Origin: Dimargaris cristalligena
Taxonomy: Eukaryota; Kickxellomycota; Dimargaritomycetes; Dimargaritales; Dimargaritaceae
Reading direction: 5' to 3'
Length of the DNA stretch: 13,886 nucleotides
Assembly (NCBI GenBank): GCA_027576995.1
Contig: JANBQC010000679.1
Location: 1 to 13,886 of the forward strand
The notes beneath the pieces are model-generated. The model was not told where the DNA came from and did not search any database. It was given only the letters and a program-made list of their open reading frames with translations. This document shows positions 1 to 11,222 of this stretch, in pieces (position 1 is the stretch's first letter; each line of letters begins with the position of its first letter). A program made the translations under genes and the position numbers.

Positions 1-1665
1 AGTATAGACTGAGGCCATTAATACATCATCCTTACCTTTAAATGAGTAGAATAACTTCACTTTTTTGAAGTTTACTACATCAAAAGACTCTGGCCACTGG
101 TCCCTGCTGTATTGCAGGAAACTAACTGAAAGCTGATCAGCTTCAGCTTTCCCAGCATTGGAATTTCTAATTAAATGGTCTAGACAGTAAATTACATCAG
201 AAATTAATGCAACTCTCTACTGCTTTTCAGCAGTAGCTAGAAATATGGACATTAATCCAAAATGGCCATCAACTATACTCTTCCCATGCTGTTCAGCAAA
301 GAAGTTGAATGTTGTATCTACATTATATACAGAAGGGACAATAAATACAGCAAAATTGATAGATCCCCCATATCTAAAGTTAGTACCACAGTCTGTCCAG
401 ATGTGGAGTTTTTTAAATTTTTGCTACTTGAAAAAGTCTGATTCAATAATCAGTTTCAAGCAGTTGTTAGTCTGCAAACCATCATGTAATAAAATATCTG
501 AGAAAACATCAATATAGTGATGTTTAATGGTATTGGTGGACTCATTTTTATAAAGAATTGCAGCCCCTAAAACTGAACATAATCTCTTATTATAGAAATC
601 TTGTCCAATTTCAATGGGACCACCACCTAATCTAAGGTTTTCTTTATAGTCCATAACCAATACACATTCCCCTGGACCTAATTTACTTACCTGATGGTTA
701 AATGCAGCTTTTTGCTACTGGACAGAGTGGAGATAAGATTCATAAATTAAAACTGTGTCTTTTAAAGTAGATATTTTTTTATGCAGTTCAATTGAACAGC
801 ATGAAATGTATGAATTAGTAGTCCTGCAAAGTGAATCAGGACTACAGGAATGATGGATGGATGGCTCCAATTTAGCCAGCTGCTGCATAGCAAGCTTACC
901 CCTAGCACAAACAGAACACACATCAGTCCATTTTTTGGATTTCTTGAAGTGTTTGGGGACAAATGACCTAAATCTCTTAATCTTTATTCCATGAGGGTTA
1001 GTCTGGTTATACTTTCTGTGCAGATTAGCTAGAGTATCATTTAGATATCTCACTGTGGTAGCCTGCCTCTTAGCAGGAGGAGCTGCAGTATCATCAGAAT
1101 CACTCTGCCTCCTTTTTCCATGTAGAGGGAGGCCTATTTGAGGATATGTGGGAGTAGATACTAGGACAGTCCTATTACTAGCCTCCTTAGTATTCTCATT
1201 GAGAAATTCAAAAGTGTATCTCTGGATCCCCAGCCAAGATCTAGAAAGATTGGATGACCTTGGGGTCTGCTGGGGCCCAGATTTGGCATATTTATGAGTG
1301 TGGGTACAATACCACAGGGATACTGAAATGCCTAACTCAGCTAAGGTAGAATTAGTGAGATGGGGAGTAAGGAGGGAAGACCAAACCACCTTATTAAGGT
1401 GATTGGTAAATTGGAAGTGGTCTACCACAGATAAAACAATTATAAAAAAAGGGGATACCCTAACTAATCTAGCAAACAGGGCCTTCCCAGAGCTGGTTTT
1501 CATTAAAAAAGAAGAAAAGAGATAAAAAAGGTCATCTTCCCCTGCCAGATTCCTGGACAGCTCAGAAAATTTCTTTAGCATAGCCCCTCATTGGCCAGTT
1601 TTCTGCTGTGAAAAAGGTTTACTTACTTTACATTGCAGCCAGTGTAGATTGTGTGTATTCACCAT
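1..1665 (-). pseudogene. Decayed transposase-like protein gene, partial, one frame with premature stops
   Basis: One minus-strand frame runs from about 1665 to the window edge with no frameshift but is broken by TAG at 715-717, 424-426 and 217-219. The longest intact piece, from ATG 1579-1581, has 288 codons. Numbering from that Met: a bipartite basic, nuclear-signal-like patch at about 155-173 (GKRR then PAKR), a possible zinc-knuckle CSVC (C222, C225), then MDYKEN (D311), WTDCGTNFR (D397) and EQHGKSIVDGHFG (D438). Three conserved-looking Asp residues in an MDxKEN / WxDCG / GKxxxDGHFG arrangement resemble a repetitive protein family of early fungi that I recall, with a likely RNase H-like DDE/D nuclease fold; I cannot give a superfamily name. 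The frame extends upstream to ATG 1663-1665 through a TGA at 1588-1590, adding 28 codons that include WLQC, so the original start may be there. No terminal inverted repeats were found. The 3' end lies outside the window. The frame and stops are seen; the transposase role is inference. Confidence 0.62.
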
Positions 1666-2068
1666 TTAGAATTATTTGTTAAGTGATTAATCACCAAAGG
1701 AAAGGGGGTATAGATAACCTGGGAAGCTCAAAGGTTTGGTAGCATTGGTGGTTGTTTGTATTTGGGTAGATTGGTAAGAAATTTTAAAGTATTAGAAGAG
1801 TAGTTTAATTAATAAAACACAGTTTCTATACACTAGCCGCAAGATTATATATAAAAGAAAGTTTAGGTTTATTATAATTTAATTTAGTATAGGAATAATC
1901 CTTTAAAAAGTAGTAGAAAATAGCTTAAAAGTTTTGAAAAATAGTGGATAGTAGTTAAAGAAAGCTAATTTGCCACTAGTCCGGTTGCCAGGCATCAATT
2001 TACATAGTATAGTTTTTTTTTTGACTTTCCCGATTCATTATTTATAGATTTACTATAGGTCTTATAAT

Positions 2069-2089
2069 TGATCACAGGGTCAGTGATCA
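2069..2089. repeat. Short perfect hairpin
   Basis: TGATCAC at 2069-2075 and its exact reverse complement GTGATCA at 2083-2089 flank a 7-nt spacer. Role unknown; in DNA this AT-rich, a 7-bp stem could be chance. Confidence 0.45.
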
Positions 2090-2249
2090 TTTTTCCCTCA
2101 TTTTAAAAAAAGTCCCACCAATGTGCCTATCTTCCATTTCAATAAAAGAATAGTACTGCTACATCATTTGGAACTTTCATCCAAATCGTTATATAGTTAC
2201 ATTGTACTTCACCCATATGTTTATGATGCTTAGTGAATTTGGTGAGTGA

Positions 2250-2263
2250 ACTATAGCTATAGT
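2250..2263. repeat. 14-bp perfect palindrome
   Basis: ACTATAGCTATAGT is identical to its own reverse complement. It could be a dimeric protein-binding site or a chance product of AT-rich sequence. There is no neighbouring gene start to tie it to. Confidence 0.4.
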
Positions 2264-2319
2264 ATTTTTAAGTAAAATCTATTTATTATATGAGTGAAAT
2301 GAGAAGTGATGAAAGAGAA

Positions 2320-2690
2320 TACTAGCAATTGAATATAATTAATAAGTGAATGGGGTAGTTTTCAGCTAGAGGGAGTTCCACCCTGACTATATGCTCATCA
2401 GCTTATACTCTTTGGTCAATTACCAGTGCCGCAGCTGGTCCAGCATTAACATTGGCTTCACTAATAGATGCCCGTTGAATAGTCTAATATGTCAGAACCC
2501 TTGGAATGTCCTGGATACAACATAATATCCAAATGATAGGGGTTAACACGGGCTATATTCCGAGAAACTCGTTGAATGAGGCACAGACTACTGGTTAAAA
2601 ATGAATACTCCTTATATTTGCCGATATATACCATTTTGCACGTATAGCCGTAATAATTTTCATGCACAATCTTCCACTTATTGTCCATTC
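2320..2690 (-). other. Ambiguous coding-like patch, possible gene relic
   Basis: On the minus strand a 75-codon frame (2461-2688, starting MDNKWKIVHE) is followed, after a shift to another frame near 2484, by a stretch with protein-like composition (including SEANVNAGPAAALVIDQ) interrupted by a single TAA at 2403-2405. The second stretch is preceded by an AG that could be a splice acceptor. I do not recognise the product. Plus-strand frames over 2390-2480 look about equally protein-like, so strand and reality are both uncertain. Confidence 0.2.
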
Positions 2691-2886
2691 TGCTTGATAT
2701 TATTTAAAATATAGTTTTGCCCATATCCCAGCTCTGCGCCCTGACATTATTCTGTGGCTCAAATGGATAAGTGGGATAAAACCCTGTAAATGAGAAGTAT
2801 ATATATAGTTGGGTGATATGGTCTTTTTGTAATGTTGGGATGGGTCATTAGGGAGTTCAATTTCCTCCCCAACCCCTTTCTTGCCC

Positions 2887-2953
2887 ATTGGCTGCATTGG
2901 ACAAGCCACTGAAGGCCACTCTTTTGTGTTACCTCTTGATTTCTGTTGCCAAT
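2887..2953. promoter_or_regulatory. CCAAT-box cluster upstream of the THADA gene
   Basis: Three CCAAT boxes lie within 67 nt: two inverted (ATTGG at 2887-2891 and 2896-2900) and one direct (CCAAT at 2949-2953). They are about 285-350 nt upstream of the start codon. Downstream there is a TATAAG at about 3019 and a pyrimidine-rich run at about 3053-3080, typical of fungal promoters. Binding by a Hap/NF-Y-type complex is inferred from the motif only. Confidence 0.45.
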
Positions 2954-3237
2954 GGAGGGGACCTTGGGCGACTCAATCAGAGTCATTGAAAATGCGTCGT
3001 CTGGAATAGTGGGGAAGGCTTATAAGACAATTAAGTAATTATCCGCTCTCTGTTCCTTTTTATCTTTCTTCCCGTTGCCCCATTACTGTTGTGTATGCGG
3101 GGCTGACCGGGTTTAGCCTCATTGCCTATTTCTCAATTTCTTCTTATTCACCAACGTATTTCATACCGAGTTGCCTTTGAACTTCTGTAAACCATACCAT
3201 ACTATCCTATCCCGTTTCCCCCTGCCGAGTTAACAAC

Positions 3238-6200
3238 ATGAGCAGTAAAAACAAGTCCAAACAAAAGCGCGATAAGGGAATGAAGGCTGCCATCGCTACT
3301 GATTCCCTTCGGGCCCAATGGGCCGCGCCTTTGGAGAGCATATCTCCTAGTCTCAAGCCGATTGCCGGGCATCCCACTGGGCGACTCGTTGCTTCGTTAG
3401 TGAGTCTGTTGACCCAGCTCATCACTGCCGCCGACGTCGGCTGGGACCGCCAAAGTCGCGTTCTCAAACAACTCGAGGCGCTCCTCAACCAAGCGACCAA
3501 GTTACCCTTCCTGGGATCTGACTCCGCCATCGACGCTACCCTTGTGCATTTATTGACGGAGGTATTGGTTCCGGTCCTGGTACGCTGCCTTTTTTTGGCT
3601 GGAGACGTCGTTCCCCGGCGCCACTGTGTGGCTGTGTTGACGGCTTGTGAGCGACTATTAGGGGCTCTAGAGTTGAACCTGGCTACCACCCCACTGTTGG
3701 AAACCGTCTCGGCCCGGATCCAGCAAGATCTTTTGGCGTCACTTAATGACTGCAATGATCAGGGAAATCTGGAGTCTCTTACACTCTCGGAAAGGGAATT
3801 TCCGTCCTTGCCGGCGACCCGTCGGCCCGAAGTGATCCATACTCTGTGCGAATTCGCCGCTGGCCAGCACGCCGTGGAAGCCGTCTTTGTTGAAACATTG
3901 ACCAGTGTGATCGGGGACTGCATCCGGGTGGCCGCTTCCTTGAATTTAAATGTTATGTCGCATTCCACCGGGGATACCGAAACCTTTTCCCCGATTCCGG
4001 TATTAACCGGACAATTGGACTATTTGCGATCGTTAACCCGTACCCTCCAGGTGATTTTAACCACCCATCCTGGTTCTTACCGTCGACTCGGCGCAACCCC
4101 CGTGTCCGACACCATTCGGAAATCCTTGGCAAATCTGTTAATGTTACAGCCAAGTCATCCCGAGCATCCCGAGGGCACCGTAGCAGGGGCGGTACATTGC
4201 TTATGCCAGGCTCTGGTGGGTAACTGCCACATCTATACATTGGATGTATCCCAGGCCGCTGGCCTGGTCATGGGCCTCGCCCAACATATCCAAGGGCCTC
4301 AGGTTACGCCTGACAGCACGATTGAATTATCGTTCGAGGAGCTAGGCCGCGTCAATAATACCACTGATCCCAGTATAGCCTGTCTGCAAAAGCGTATGGC
4401 AAACCTTTGCACGATCCGAGGCTGCCTGGTATATACGGAAACCAAGACCCTGGTATCCATGTCGTTGTTGATCGATGGCCCCCATTCTGCCAAACCAGCC
4501 CACCGGCCCTTGCTCCAAGTCCTCTTTACCTATTTGCAGTTCGCCCACGGAATTAGCTCTGATTTCCAAGACCGGGTCCTTGTCTTTGAGTCCCTCGCAC
4601 TCTGGATTCAGCGCATTAAAGATGGTTTGGTTATGCTGGCGGCGGATTCGTCCATAACCGGCAGTGCCTCCCAAATATCCCCAGCCGAAAAAGAGGTATT
4701 CAGCAGTTTCGCTACCGACTCTGCTGTGCTGGAGTCCATGCTTAAACATGTCTGGAACCACTGGGACGACCCCGTCGATGCCATCCGCCATAAGGTATGT
4801 TTAATACTACCAGTACTGCCTTCTTTTTGTATATTTCAATAATTGGTTTAATTATACTGTGTATTGCCCTTCCAGATTGAAATTTAAGGACGGTTTTCCA
4901 TAGATGCTATTGGATCTTATTAAGTTTAGAAGGCCTATTTAATTAAGCTAAGTGGTACTTACTAATCACCTCTATATATTTGTGCCAATGTATCTTTTAC
5001 TTTATATTTTCAAAATCGACCTAGGTGAACACCATTTTCGATACCATCATGGACATCTGCGAATTGCCCGATTTCCAAGGCGCCATGTCGGCACCCTTTA
5101 CCCACCAACTACTCGACCGTATTTTGGGGATGCGTTGGGATCAAAGGGCCAAATACCCACTTCTCTCGAGCATTGCTTGTCGCATCGGCAATGTCGACAT
5201 TTTTTCCCGGCAGCCCCGTATATTAGTCTACTCCCTCGAAATGATCAGTGACAATCTACTGCGACCTCGTGTTGTGGAGCTTCACCTCACAATGCTGAAG
5301 CGGGGCAGTTCCGATTACGGATGCAATGGCGACCTGCCCAGTCTCTCCCGTGCCCAATGGTTGAACATGTGGGCCGAAGCCTACCGGGAGTCACTTCGCT
5401 CTTCGAACCCGGCTACCCGGAAAAGTGTTGCGGCACTGGTACTGCCCACGTTGCTGCGACTATTCCCCGATGCATTGCCCCTGATCGTTGGGCCACTCCA
5501 GACCTGTACGATGAACTCGGCTTCGTCCGAATTCAATCTCCATGCCCTCCTGGCCATCCACAAAACCACAAAAGCCCTGGGTTGGCCGGAACCAGATGTC
5601 AAATCCCCCACATCTCCTTCAAGAACCTTGTCCGCCATGGCCGCGGCACCCGTGGGCCTGACGGAAGAGCAGTTCCAGGCCGCTTTGCACCACCAGGACA
5701 ACAATGTCCGCCTCGACCTTGTAGGTCTCCTTTGCGAGGCCCGCAAGGCCACTCAGCCCATTACCTCCCTGGAACTGACCTGGCTCCGGGCCTTGATCCT
5801 GGCCAATCTCAACAATACCTCCTCGGACTTTCGCCAGAAGTTCCAAGGAACTCTCCATCGGTTTTTAATTAGGCTGCGTGGCAACTGCTACCAATGGGAA
5901 CGCGAACGGATCCAGCAACGCCGGTGGGCTGATAAACTGCTCGATTCGGTAGGTATTCAACAGCCCGAAGCCACCCTTGAGGAGGCCATGGCGACGCTGC
6001 CTGATGTGGTAACCCCAGCCATCCGGGATCAACTCGACGCCATTGCGGCCCAAATGCAGTCCCTGGCCGATAAGATCGATGCAGCCCGCCTCTTTTTAGA
6101 ATGGCTAATCGACGCCTGCATGGTTTCCATGTACCCCGGCGGATTATTCCAGCGGGTCGTCACCGCCCTCCATTTGATTGAGATGGTGATCACTATCTAC

Positions 6201-9200
6201 GGTATCCATGAAACCCCACCTCCGGAAGGGTACGTCGCATCCATCAATGTGGCCGGAAATGGGGCTTCCACCCAAAGTGAAACCAAGGCACCGACTTTTC
6301 CGTTCCACCTGCCCATTGTAACCCACCGTAACTGTGAGTTATTGTTGTCGACCCTGGCTAGTTCCTACGAAGATAACCGTCGCTTAGCTTTCGACATTTT
6401 ACGGCGTTCATTCCCCTTGCCTCTACCGGGGTACGAAGACCCCGCGGCAGTGAACAGCCTGGTCCAATATGCGTGGCAGCGGGCCAACAGTAACCGTTCC
6501 CACGAATCCGAAACGGGGGCTTTGCTCCTACGATTGGTTTTCGCTAAATACCTGGATCCGTTGGCCCCTTCGGGTACCGCTGACGCTGCCGCGGTGGATA
6601 GGTGGTTTTTGCCTTTGCACTCGCAGCTCCGCGACCAGGCCCGGGCCACCGTGGCTCTATTGATTGACCCTCGCCCGGCTGCCACGCAGGTGGAGATGCG
6701 TGAATTAGACGCGCTCCCCTCAGGCGCTTTAGCTGCCCGTGCCTTGGACCAGATGATTGATCTCCTAAACATATATTGCCAGGTCGCCGAAACCAACCTC
6801 CTGCAGGCTGCACGTCACTTAAACATCAATGGGCCATTATTGGCGCTGCGGTACCAGTTGGAAGAAATTGATTTTCCCGCCCTCATGGCCACCCGATCCC
6901 CCCAGGAGTGGGCTGTCCTACGGCCGTTGTGGAGACATACGGTACAACGCCTCCAGGCCTTGGTGTACCGAGTGGGCCGAGTGGTGATGGGGGTACTCTC
7001 GGACGCCTCCCCGGAGGGTCAATTGCCGGCCACATTTGAACTGATGGGCCAAAAATTGGACGCTTTGGCGGGCGATGCTGTGGCGTTGGGTCTGGACCAA
7101 CAGTCTATTCTTAACTACTGTTGGCGGGCTATTCGAGAAGCTAGCTCCCTGCTGCGCTGTCAATTAGACTGCCTTCCGGCCTCCGACTCCGCCTATCTGC
7201 GTTCGATGACTAAACCTCCATGTGGTGGTTCATCTCCATCGACTCCTCCGGAACTACTTACGGCGGATGATTTAGTCACCCAAGGTCAGCACCTACGAAA
7301 CTGGCTCCTGACCATCCGGCATACGGGCGCTTTCGCCTCCGTTCACCCCGAATTCACTAGTGTTTGTAGTCGACTGCTGGGATCGTCGGACCTCATCGTG
7401 ACGGCGGCCCCACGGCAATGGCTGGACGACTGTCTGCATAAGGCCATTGCACGGACGGTCTCGGTTACCCGGCGCAGCGCCGGTCTGCCACTCAGTATTC
7501 TGGCCATCGTGTGTTCAGAACCCCGGCCCACCTACCATTTATTGGTGGCTACCATGGAGCACTTGTTCACCATCGCTGAGTCTGCGTTGAACACCGAAAT
7601 AATCGAGAAACCAAGTACCTCCTCCCTAACCATCTCTGCTAAGCCCGCTCCCACTCAATCCACCGACTTGCCCCAGGTTCACGCCTTCAATATCCTCCGC
7701 AAACTATTCTCGGATGCCAGTCTCAGCTTACCGACATTAGCTTATCTCGAACGCGGCCTCGAATTATCTATTCGGGGGTTTAGTTCCGAAACTTGGGCCA
7801 TCCGAAACTGCTCTGTGATGCTCTTCTCTACCCTACTGAATCGGACATTTGGGAGTAAAACCGCCAAAATACTGGGGGATGCCCAAACGGTGGACGATGA
7901 TGAGCCGGCGTCGGTGTTGGCAGGTGCGGACGTTACCTACGTCGAAGCAACAGGGCTCGGTTCGGTGGATTCTGTTTCGACTATACCGGAAGCCGCACCA
8001 ACGGGGGTCACTCAGTCGTTAACCGGCCGAGAATTCTTCAGTCGATTCCCACGCCTGTACCCTTACTTATTAGCGGAGCTGGAGCGCACCGTCACTGGGG
8101 CCCAACCAACCAATGGCCACAGCCGTACAAAGGAGCTCCCTAACTCCGCCGTTCACCCGGGCCTATTCCCCATTTTGATCCTGCTGTCGCGCCTCCAAGT
8201 ATCAGCCAACAAAGAGGCGCCTGGTTCGACGGTCCACGATCTTCAGCGATTCCTGCCCTTAGTCGAAAGGAGTGCCACCTGCCCGGATTATAAGATTCGC
8301 CAAATGGCCGCCCGCTCCCTAGCCGCCTTGGTTCCCTTTAGAAACCTAGTGCCCTACCTCTTCCGGCGGTGCACTATGCTGCGAGCCCATCTCGCCCATT
8401 GGGAAAGGGGGGTGGCCGCTACTACTTCCACTACCCCCGCCGACCACCCTGCGCCAGCTAACCTGATCCACGGGCAATTGTGCCAGATCCTCTGCTTACT
8501 GGAGTCTACGGCCTTCACAACGGCATTGGCCCACCCCCCGACCGCCCTAGAATACGCCGCTAACGTGGCCCCACAGCTCATGTCGCTATTGCACACCCTG
8601 ATGATTCACTCGTTAGCTTGGCCTACCATGTCTAATAGTTCTACCCGGGGCGTATGGGAAAGCACGGCCCTACGCGTCTTGCGGCGGTTATTGCTCAGTT
8701 TCCGGTTGCTGGGAGCCGTGGCCGCGATCACTGATTCCGAATATGCCGACGATGCTCGTATCCTTGCCATTTGTCAACGGGATAACGCTAAGGCGACCCA
8801 TACCCTAATCACGGCCCTAATCTCAACCACCTTCCCGGCATCACCTGGTCCATCGGATATTGAAGTACCTTTGCTTAATTTAGGCACCTATAATCGTCCA
8901 CAGGAAGTGGCCCAGCTGGGGCTACACCTGCTGTTCGGGGCGGAAGGGGAGTCCACCTTGGTCCCGACGGATTTTATGGAGCGGTGTTTTAATAGCCCTC
9001 AGTACGAGGTAACCCTGGCCAGCCTCCGTTTTATCCTGGCCTCACTGGCAGGCCCCCGGCCTTTAAGCTCAGGTATAGCTCAGAAGTTGATTTGGGACCA
9101 ATGGATTCCATATTGGCAGGCGCTACTATACCAGCGGTCAGCACCACGCCGGGTACTTTCGCTCGTAGCACATCTACTGCACCACATTGAATTGGTCCAG

Positions 9201-10939
9201 ATTCGCGTCACGGATACCTACCTTAGTGCGGGGTCTCCCCGAGATCCCCAGCTTGCCTCGCCTACGGCTGATCAGTTCTGGACCGCTGCCCTGGAGTACC
9301 TTCGCTCACCAACATATTTCAAGGTCGCGCTAAATGTTCTTCCCTATTTCGGCTGGGTAGCAGCTCAGTGGTGGTCAACTATTGCTGACGAACCCACCAA
9401 TGTTAACTCCATCCAGTGGAAGTGGCTGTTAGATTGGTCCGTGGTGGTACTTACTTGGTCCGATCCCCAACAGTCCCTTCCCCAGCGTGAAGCGGCCATC
9501 CAGGCCCTCTCCCCGTTCCTCCCCCATCTATTCGCCTCCTATTTGCTGCTAGCTTCGCCTGCTTCCACTTCACCATTGGACGCGGTACCGGGACCATCCA
9601 TGACAATCCAACACCGCCTGTTCTTAGCTCTCGTTCGGTTGCTGCAGGATGATGATGTGGATGCCCGTGAATTGATGGCCGAATTAGTAACGAAAACTAT
9701 CACTGATTCTTCTGGTCTGGGAGGTTCGGTCCCACCGGTAAATTCCCAGCGCTGCCTACTGTTAGCTGCTGAGAGGTATTTTGACCAATGGATCGCCCAA
9801 CCGGGTACCTTGAACTTATACCTATTCTTACTCTACCCTTCTATGGAAAACTACCTGCTCGACGCGCTAACGGGGACGGCCCAGAATGATGGCACGGCCA
9901 CGACGGTCCTCGAGCATCAGTTTGACCTGGGAATTGGGGCCACCATCGACCGGCTGCGGAGGCTGGTCCAAACCATTCAGAACGGCAGCCAGATTCTATT
10001 CAAAGCGGAAAAGCGCAATATTTTTAAGGAGGAAATTGTCCAGATCCAGACAGTTCTTCATGTTTTGCGGCCTCGTCTATTTGCCTTGTGGACCACTAAA
10101 CCTGCTCTCCGGTCAGCTGCCCACAAGTTAGTTCAGACTGGATGGGCCACCGTAGAGCAACTTGCTGACCATTTGGAGTCTCCGGTAAGTGAAAACTATA
10201 CTATGATATAATACCTCGTTGTCGTTGAGTACATTTGTAGATCTATTCGACCGACCGGCAGCATCACTTACATGACTGTTCCTGTGAACTGATCAACTGT
10301 AACTAATATATTTTGTATGGTATTGCTTGGTGGTTTTTTTTATTTATTTAAATCATGCCAGACGTGTAATTTAACCCTCCGGGATTTGGCCAACGACCCC
10401 GAGGGATTTATTGAGCTGTACCAACTTTTCCTACAGCTAATGCTTTGGGCCCCTGTGGTTGGCCCGAATTCCGAAAATGTTTATGGTAAGCCTCGACTTC
10501 GGTTGGTTTAATATTTTGTCCACTACTGCCCATCACTATTTATTTGGAATTGTTACGGAAGTTAATGCCAGTTGTAGGATAAAAGGGATATATTCATCCG
10601 TGTAATAATAGTTTCATATATGCATGCATCCAGTCGGCATTTATATTATTCTAACTATTAGATATTTCTTGGTCATTTATTTTTCTGCACTCTATAGACC
10701 CCGTCGAAACCTTGCAACGACTACAACACCAACCCAACCAGGTACTTATCTCGGATCTCATCTACGGCGCCGGCGGGCTGCTTGCCCTGGTATCCCAAAT
10801 GAAATCCCCTTCGGTTGGCCATAAGCACACGGATGATAAGGCTGGTGCTTGTGGTTGCCCCTCGCGCAAGCCTCAACTGTCTGGTATTCGGTCGCCTCCA
10901 AGCTGGACCCGATTCCTTCTAGTCTCTCCAAAAAAGTAA
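3238..10939 (+). CDS. THADA/Trm732-family tRNA 2'-O-methylation regulator (DUF2428 protein), four exons
   Basis: Exons 3238-4794, 5025-10184, 10362-10485 and 10698-10939 join in frame (phases 0, 0, 1) to about 2360 residues ending at TAA. The start ATG has A at -3 and opens a lysine-rich N terminus (SSKNKSKQKRDKG). The body is almost entirely leucine-rich helical segments, as expected for a HEAT/ARM-type solenoid. The best family marker is TRRSAGLPLSILAIVCSEP, with RRSAGLP at about residues 1335-1341, the hallmark of the DUF2428 region; the junction of exons 1 and 2 (AIRHKVNTIFDTIMDI) is also family-like. In yeast, Trm732 partners the methyltransferase Trm7 (FTSJ1 in man) for 2'-O-methylation of nucleotide 32 in certain tRNAs; the protein itself is not the catalyst. 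It is longer than the yeast (about 1400) and human (about 1950) proteins. The last 35-45 residues are the least certain because another frame looks equally protein-like there. Exons and family are well supported; the role is by family. Confidence 0.92.
4795..5024 (+). other. Intron 1 of the THADA-family gene
   Basis: 230 nt, donor GTATGT directly after the codon AAG, acceptor CCTAG before GTGAAC. TTACTAAT at 4959-4966 is a good branch-point candidate, about 58 nt from the acceptor. Splicing in phase 0 joins two long open exons; unspliced, the frame ends at 4842. Confidence 0.88.
10185..10361 (+). other. Intron 2 of the THADA-family gene
   Basis: 177 nt, donor GTAAGT, acceptor ATGCCAG, phase 0. 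TAACTAAT at 10300-10307 is a branch-point candidate, and a T-rich run precedes the acceptor. Unspliced, the frame stops at 10211. The joined exon 3 begins TCNLTLRDLANDPEGF. Confidence 0.82.
10486..10697 (+). other. Intron 3 of the THADA-family gene
   Basis: 212 nt, donor GTAAGC after TATG, acceptor CTATAG, phase 1, so a GAC codon is split across it. TTCTAACT at about 10649-10656 is a branch-point candidate about 43 nt from the acceptor. The joined product reads ENVYD then PVETLQRLQHQPNQ. Confidence 0.78.
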
Positions 10940-11222
10940 TGAGACACAGTAGTATACTTTGATAAGGTTCAAGCAGTGGTATGATTTACTGTCATCAAAA
11001 TATGAGCAGTTCCTTGTTTAATTATTACCCTTAATCAAATATTTCAAATTTGTAGTATCAAGCTGTTTTTTCTACACGTGACTGATCCATTTTACTAGTG
11101 CATAGCTCATATATAGAATCTAACCCACGAACTGGGTGTGTTATTTTAAATTGTGAAAATCACAATATTAGCATAGAATAAATACGTATGGGTGAAACTT
11201 GGTCCAGTTGTATAATGTTATC
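10940..11222 (+). other. 3' flank of the THADA-family gene with possible poly(A) signal
   Basis: AT-rich sequence with no ORF, separating the THADA stop codon from the 3' end of the convergent DIRS element. AATAAA at 11177-11182, about 240 nt after the stop, is the only canonical poly(A)-like hexamer noted. A 6-bp hairpin (ATTGTG at 11150-11155, CACAAT at 11161-11166) lies just before it. Confidence 0.4.

Larger units (their letters stand above)
1666..2886. other. AT-rich intergenic DNA without a convincing gene
   Basis: This stretch is strongly AT-rich and broken by stops in all frames, apart from the ambiguous patch at 2320-2690 listed separately. Several loosely repeated AGTGAA motifs occur around 2231-2350. 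I see no tRNA cloverleaf, no transposon ends and no long ORF. It may include 5' flank of the transposase-like relic and distal upstream sequence of the THADA gene. Confidence 0.6.

Noticed and set aside
245..517. 90-codon plus-strand frame in the transposase-like relic
   Set aside because: It lies opposite the conserved WTDCGTNFR and HGKSIVDGHFG blocks of the minus-strand frame and has no recognisable features of its own.
690..700. GTAAGT splice donor inside the transposase-like frame
   Set aside because: The reading frame continues through it with family-like sequence (NHQVSKLGPGE then MDYKEN), so it is coding rather than an intron start.
1..1665. Alternative genetic code with TAG as a sense codon
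   Set aside because: The THADA gene runs about 2360 codons with no in-frame TAG, and the recombinase has none in 499 codons. Both end in TAA, so TAG is not a usual sense codon here; decay explains the stops better.
1666..3237. tRNA or other structured RNA gene in the intergenic region
   Set aside because: I found no A-box/B-box pair or cloverleaf; only short hairpins and a palindrome.
3207..3755. 182-codon open frame antisense to exon 1 of the THADA gene
   Set aside because: Its composition (Arg/Ser/Thr-rich without domains) is that of a shadow of the GC-rich sense exon; several similar antisense frames occur along exon 2.
4876..5024. Alternative acceptor CTTCCAG at about 4869-4875 for intron 1
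   Set aside because: Reading from it in phase 0 reaches TAA within four codons. The acceptor at 5023-5024 joins directly to the long exon.
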